Assembly (NCBI RefSeq): GCF_023276435.1
Contig: NZ_JALLPO010000020.1
Location: forward strand, 110,944 to 174,943
Length of the DNA stretch: 64,000 nt
Direction: 5' to 3'
DNA from: Sphaerisporangium perillae
GTDB lineage: Bacteria; Actinomycetota; Actinomycetes; Streptosporangiales; Streptosporangiaceae
Shown here: positions 60,111-64,000 of the stretch, in pieces
Position numbering within the stretch: the stretch's first letter is position 1
How the letters are laid out: each line of letters starts with the position of its first letter
Notes under the pieces: generated by a model
Database searches by the model: none
What the model was told of the DNA's origin: nothing
Seen by the model: the letters and a program-made list of their open reading frames with translations, nothing else
Position numbers and translations under genes: made by a program

Positions 60111-60470
60111 ATGGCAGTCGTTGAAGACGAGTTGAGCCTGGTGTTCTCGGCGCTGGCCGACCCCACCAGGCGCGCGATCCTGGAGCGCTTGGCTCATGGT
60201 GAGGCGACGGTGAACCAGCTCGCCGAACCGTTCGCGATGACGCAGCAGGCGGTCTCCAAACACCTGAAGGTGCTCGAGCGTGCCCACCTGATCTCGCGGA
60301 CCCGGACCGCGCAGTCGCGGCCCTGCGTCCTGGACGCCGAGCACCTCGACGCGGCCGTCGGCTGGATCGCGCGTCACCGGCGGATCTGGGCCGACCGCCA
60401 TGACCGCCTCGATGAGCACCTGGCCGCCCTGCGAGCCGGGCAGCGTCAGGACGGGGGGACGACGCGATGA
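60111..60470 (+). CDS. ArsR-family repressor
   Basis: The 119-residue protein is a winged-helix ArsR regulator of the type paired with AHSA1 proteins: VFSALADPTRRAILERLAHG, VNQLAEPFAMTQQAVSKHLK (recognition helix) and LKVLERAHLISRTRTAQSRP. No Cys metal site in helix 3, so the signal is not the classic arsenite. It overlaps the AHSA1 gene by 4 bases; the dyad upstream suggests autoregulation. Confidence 0.93.
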   Translation: MAVVEDELSLVFSALADPTRRAILERLAHGEATVNQLAEPFAMTQQAVSKHLKVLERAHLISRTRTAQSRPCVLDAEHLDAAVGWIARHRRIWADRHDRLDEHLAALRAGQRQDGGTTR

Positions 60471-60931
60471 CCGAGACCGGCGAGCTGACCTACCGGCGCG
60501 TGCACCGCGCCTCACCCGAGCTGCTGTTCGACTGCATGACCACGCCCGAGCACCTCACCCATTTCTGGGGCCCGGCGGGGACGACGACGCCGGTCGGCAA
60601 CATCACCATCGACCTGCGGCCCGGTGGCGTCTTCGAGACCACCATGGTCAGCGATGCCGACGGCGGCACGTACACCATGCGGGCCGTCTACGTCGAAGTC
60701 CACCGGCCGGACCGGCTGGTGTGGATCGAGGCCGGCGTCGAAGGCGGCATGCGGACCACGGTCACGTTCGTCGATCTGCGCGACGGGCGGACCGAGGTGG
60801 TCACCCATCAGACCAACGTGCCGGCCGCGTACCTCAGCGCCGAGGCGAGGGCCGGCTTCACCACCAGCCTCGACCGCCTCGACGTCTACCTGGCCGGGCT
60901 GAACGCCCGGCAAGAACCCCAGCAAGGGTAG
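60467..60931 (+). CDS. SRPBCC/AHSA1-family protein
   Basis: The 154-residue protein has an AHSA1-like START fold: TYRRVHRASPELLFDCMTTPEHLTHFWGP, the IDLRPGGVFETTM strand pair and a C-terminal helix SLDRLDVYLAGL. These proteins bind hydrophobic ligands, and many actinomycete genomes pair them with an ArsR repressor. The ligand is unknown. Starts ATGA-coupled to the ArsR gene. Confidence 0.92.
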   Translation: MTETGELTYRRVHRASPELLFDCMTTPEHLTHFWGPAGTTTPVGNITIDLRPGGVFETTMVSDADGGTYTMRAVYVEVHRPDRLVWIEAGVEGGMRTTVTFVDLRDGRTEVVTHQTNVPAAYLSAEARAGFTTSLDRLDVYLAGLNARQEPQQG

Positions 60932-60941
60932 GGAGCACCAA

Positions 60942-61724
60942 ATGCCAACAGTCGCCTCAGCCGACGGCACCACGATCGCCTACGAGCGCAGCGGCAGCGG
61001 GCCGGCGCTCGTCCTCGTCGACGGCGCCATGTGCTACCGCGCTGCGGGGCCGCTGCGCCCACTCGCCGCGCTCCTGCAGGACACCTTCACCGTCTACACC
61101 TACGACCGTCGTGGCCGGGGCGAAAGCTCGGACACCCTGCCCTACGCGGTCGCCCGCGAGGTCGAAGACCTCCAGGCCCTCATCGCGCAGGCCGGCGGTG
61201 AGGCCTACGTCTACGGCATCTCCTCCGGTGCGGCTCTCGCCTTGACGACCGCCGCAGCCGGGCCCGGGATCACCAAGCTGGCGCTCTACGAGCCGCCGTT
61301 CATGGCCGAGGTGGAGGACGGCCCCCAGATCGAGCAGTACACCGAACGGCTCAACGAGCTGCTCGGCGCCGGGCGCGACGGCGACGCCGTGGCCCTGTTC
61401 ATGACGCACGTCGGCATGCCGGCCCAGGCCATCGCCGGCATCCGGGCACAGCCGGCCTGGGCCATGCTGGAGGCGATCGCCCCGACGCTCGCCTACGACG
61501 ACGCAGTGCTCGCCGGCGGCGGCGTCCCGCGTGACCTGGCTTCGACGATCGGCGTTCCGGCGCTGGTCCTCGCCGGCGGGGCGAGCCCATTGGGGCTTCA
61601 GCACGCCGCGAAGGCCACCTCGGACGCGCTGCCCACCGCCGAGCACCGGACCCTTGACGGCCAGACGCACGACGTGGCACCAGACGCGCTCGCACCCGTA
61701 CTGGCCGAGTTCTTCGGCACCTGA
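60942..61724 (+). CDS. Alpha/beta hydrolase
   Basis: The 260-residue protein starts MPTVASADGTTIAYERSG, has LVLVDGAMCYRAAGP (oxyanion region), TVYTYDRRGRGES, the elbow YVYGISSGAALALT with the nucleophile Ser, and a late GQTHDVAPDALAPVLAEFF with catalytic His. AAGGGTAGGGAG provides the ribosome site. Third gene of the ArsR-AHSA1-hydrolase operon (10-base gap). Substrate unknown. Confidence 0.92.
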   Translation: MPTVASADGTTIAYERSGSGPALVLVDGAMCYRAAGPLRPLAALLQDTFTVYTYDRRGRGESSDTLPYAVAREVEDLQALIAQAGGEAYVYGISSGAALALTTAAAGPGITKLALYEPPFMAEVEDGPQIEQYTERLNELLGAGRDGDAVALFMTHVGMPAQAIAGIRAQPAWAMLEAIAPTLAYDDAVLAGGGVPRDLASTIGVPALVLAGGASPLGLQHAAKATSDALPTAEHRTLDGQTHDVAPDALAPVLAEFFGT

Positions 61725-61895
61725 CGTTGACGGGCGGCACGGCCACCGAGCAGGCGCGTTACGAGGGCTACACCGACTTCATGGCCTACGCGGCCGAGCT
61801 GGTCGCCCAGCATCGCGCCTTTCCCGGCGAGCTCGAAGGCACTCGGCAGTGTCGCCGCCTACGCGGATGCCACTGACGCGCCGGAGTACGACGTC

Positions 61896-63523
61896 GTGGT
61901 GGTCGGGGCCGGGGCCGCTGGGATGACCGCCGCGTTGGCGGCGGCGAGGCGAGGGCTGAACACGCTCCTGGTCGAGAAGGCGGCCAAGTTCGGCGGGTCG
62001 GCGGCCAGATCGGGTGCGGGGATCTGGATTCCGAACAACCAGGTCATTCTCGCCGCGGGCGTGCCGGACACTCCGGCCAAGGCCGCGGCCTACCTCGCGG
62101 CGGTCGTCGGAAGCGAGGTGCCCGCGGACCGGCAGGCGGCGTTCCTCGGCAACGGCCCCGCCATGATCTTTTCGTCATGCAGAACAGCCCGCTGCGTTTC
62201 CGCTATATGGAGGGCTACTCCGACTACTACCCCGAGCGGACCGGCGGCCTGCCGAACGGCCGATCCATCGAGCCGGACCTGTTCGACGGCAACCTCCTCG
62301 GCCCGGAACTGGCCAACCTGAACCCCGCTTACATCCCGGTTCCGAGCGGCCAGGTGGTCTTCAGCGCCGACTACAAGTGGCTCAACCTCGTCCTGGTCAA
62401 CGTCAAGGGCGCGGCCCTCGCGCTCGAGACCTACGATCGCTGGATCAAGGCCACCGCGCAGGGCAAGAAGCCGCTCACCATGGGCCAATCGCTGGCCGGA
62501 GCGCTGCGGGCCGGACTGCTGCAGGCCGGCGTGCCGGTATGGCTGAACACCCCGCTCGTCGATCTGCGCATCGACGCGGGCCGGGTCACCGGTGTGCTCG
62601 TGACCCGCAACGGCACGCAGACCCTCATCAAGGCCAAGTACGGGGTCGTGGTCGCCTCGGGCGGCTTCGAGCACAACGACGGCATGCGCGACCAGTACCA
62701 GCAGCAGCCCATCGGCACCGATTGGACCCTCGGCGCCGCCTCCAACACCGGCGATGGCATCGAGGCCGGTCTCACGGCCGGCGCCGAGGTCGCGCTGATG
62801 GACGACTCCTGGTGGGGGCCGGTGATCCCGCTGCCCGACGAACCGTACTTCTGCCTGGCCGAGCACACCCCTCCCAGGCAGCATCATCGTCAACCAGCAA
62901 GGGGTGCGCTTCGTGAACGAAGCCGCGCCCTACGGCGACGTAGTCCACGTCATGTACCAGAAGAACGCCGCGGCGCCGGACATCCCCGGCTGGATGGTCA
63001 TCGACCAGAACTACCGGAACCGCTACCTCTTCAAGGATCTCGCGCCGACCCTGCCGTTCCCGGACGCCTGGTACGGCAACGGCCGCTCGTCAAGTCGAGC
63101 ACGATCGCGGGACTGGCGGCCAAGATGGGCGTCCCCGCGAGCGCTCTGCGGAGCACGATCAACCGCTTCAACGGCTTCGCCGCGACCGGCAAGGACCTCG
63201 ACTTCAAGCGTGGCGACAGTGCCTACGATCACTACTACACCGACCCGGCGGTCATTCCCAACTCCTGTCTCGCCCCGCTGTGGCTGCCGCCGTTCTACGC
63301 CTTCAAGATCGTCCCAGGCGACCTCGGAACGAAGGGCGGGCTGGTCACCGACGCTAAGGCCCGGGTGCTCTCTCCGGCCGGTGCGGTCATTCCCGGCCTG
63401 TATGCGGCCGGCAATGCCAGCTCCGCCGTCATGGGCCGCAGCTACGCCGGCGCCGGCGCCACCATCGGCCCCGCCATGACGTTCGGCTACATCGCCGCCA
63501 ACCACATCGCCGACAACCGCTGA
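61896..63523 (+). pseudogene. FAD-binding (KstD-like) flavoprotein gene with three frameshifts
   Basis: The encoded protein is a 3-ketosteroid-dehydrogenase/fumarate-reductase-like flavoprotein: VVGAGAAGMTAALAAARRGL, GGSAARSGAGIWIPNNQV, GVVVASGGFEHNDGMR, VNQQGVRFVNEAAPYGD, and a C-terminal GLYAAGNASSAVMGRSYAGAGATIG. Its parts lie in changing frames. Shifts occur near 62170 (after GNGPAMI), near 62870 (after FCLAEHT) and near 63085 (after DAWYGNG). Each is repaired by one base. The 5' end also lacks a clear start: homology begins at DATDAPEYDVVVVG (~61866). Either recent decay or errors in the sequence. Confidence 0.85.
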
Positions 63524-63869
63524 GCAAGCGCGGTCACGCGGCCGAAAAACGGATGGCATCGGGCGACTTCCCGGGAGTTGGATTGGCCGATCCGACCTAG
63601 ACACCGCGTTCCGGTCCGATCTGGCCGAGGCGGCGGCGAACGTGCTGACCGGTGAGCCACGAGGCTCACGGCACGATTCGCCCGCGGAAAGACCCTGGCG
63701 CTGCGTATATGAGAACCACGACGCAAGCCGCTCGGAGCCGCGGGAATCACGATCTCTACCGAACTGTGGGCCAGTGCTCCGGCGTTCACGCCGGGGGTGA
63801 AGGCCCACGCGGGAGTGCCCGCTAGGGCGCGAGCGTGCTCTAGCCTTCCGCGCCCGTGAGCAGGTCAGC
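63524..63869. other. Intergenic, no gene seen
   Basis: No convincing gene. An open plus-strand stretch around 63721-63830 (AAGITISTELWASAPAF) looks protein-like but has no start and is too short to assign. The right end carries a hairpin belonging to the insertion sequence. Confidence 0.45.
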
Positions 63870-63878
63870 TCACGCGGG
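63853..63878. other. Hairpin at the IS200/IS605 transposase end
   Basis: The arms CCCGTGAGC and GCTCACGCGGG around AGGTCA form a stem with a two-base bulge. IS200/IS605 elements carry subterminal hairpins recognised by TnpA. It overlaps the transposase stop codon, so it could also be only a coincidental or terminator-like stem. Confidence 0.4.
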
Positions 63879-64000
63879 TTGTTTCTGCTGTTCGATGTAC
63901 TGCTTGAGGACCGTGAGCGGTGCGCCGCCCACGCTTGCGGCGAAGTAGGAGCCGGACCAGAAATGCCCGCCCCACAGGTACTGGCGGACGTGAGCGCTGT
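63870..64000 (-). mobile_element. tnpA: IS200/IS605-family transposase TnpA, C-terminal end (runs off the window)
   Basis: The minus strand from the window edge encodes SAHVRQYLWGGHFWSGSYFA, then ASVGGAPLTVLKQYIEQQ and a KQPA tail before TGA. LWGxHFWSxSYFA and the QYIEQQ with the catalytic Tyr are signatures of Y1 (HUH) transposases of IS200/IS605. The N-terminal two thirds lie outside the window. No TnpB is visible. Confidence 0.85.

Noticed and set aside
61734..61870. Plus-strand peptide YEGYTDFMAYAAELVAQHR after the hydrolase gene
   Set aside because: It reads like a helical protein fragment but is very short, runs into the flavoprotein region out of frame and matches nothing I can name.
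63721..63830. Possible gene fragment in the last intergenic region
   Set aside because: Protein-like for ~35 codons, but no start, no recognisable family and flanking stops; not enough to call.

Overview
The window is high-GC DNA, densely packed with genes. Its content is typical of a filamentous actinomycete: a geosmin-type terpene synthase, an AfsA/gamma-butyrolactone receptor pair, SpoIIE/STAS/HATPase partner-switching proteins, GTG starts and ATGA-type overlaps. I infer an actinomycete outside the best-studied Streptomyces, but nothing here fixes the genus. No rRNA, tRNA or CRISPR array was seen.

Layout. 1-10.9 kb: the 3' part of a GlpA-like/oxidoreductase fusion, hemerythrin, aldose epimerase, RecQ, a secreted protein, a TauE exporter, DinB and a stand-alone LigD polymerase. 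10.9-14.0 kb: a phosphatase, then afsA and its TetR receptor diverging over a good autoregulatory element, and an SDR. 14.1-17.4 kb: a response-regulator/thioredoxin-reductase-like fusion, divergent from a cyclic-nucleotide-binding histidine kinase. 17.4-21.9 kb (minus): ankyrin, GMC oxidoreductase, SDR and LtrA, apparently one operon. 22.1-32.8 kb: eleven tightly linked plus-strand genes joining EthD, two DJ-1 proteins, a ThDP enzyme, an AGE-family epimerase, two STAS proteins, GlgX, an anti-sigma-type kinase, a SpoIIE phosphatase and a MinD/ParA ATPase. They are followed by a GlgB homologue that has lost its catalytic residues, and then by a transposase-like protein that has lost its DDE residues.

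36-46 kb: a thiolase-like gene with the ruins of an enoyl-CoA hydratase, an IclR regulator, then polyprenyl synthase, Family 2B encapsulin shell, geosmin synthase, a second shell lacking the cyclic-nucleotide-binding domain, and a methyltransferase. This is the most striking locus: it looks like a terpene-producing nanocompartment whose cargo gene is geosmin synthase.

46-57 kb: gene scraps, a secreted GH43 enzyme, then a ROK regulator with a promoter predicting a leaderless mRNA, heading an operon of sulfonate-type ABC importer, two sulfatases and their formylglycine-generating enzyme. 57-64 kb: a LuxR-like regulator/aldo-keto reductase pair, an esterase, an ArsR-AHSA1-hydrolase operon, a flavoprotein gene with three frameshifts and, at the edge, the end of an IS200/IS605 transposase.

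Short GC-rich tandem repeats recur, several lying across or next to stop codons.
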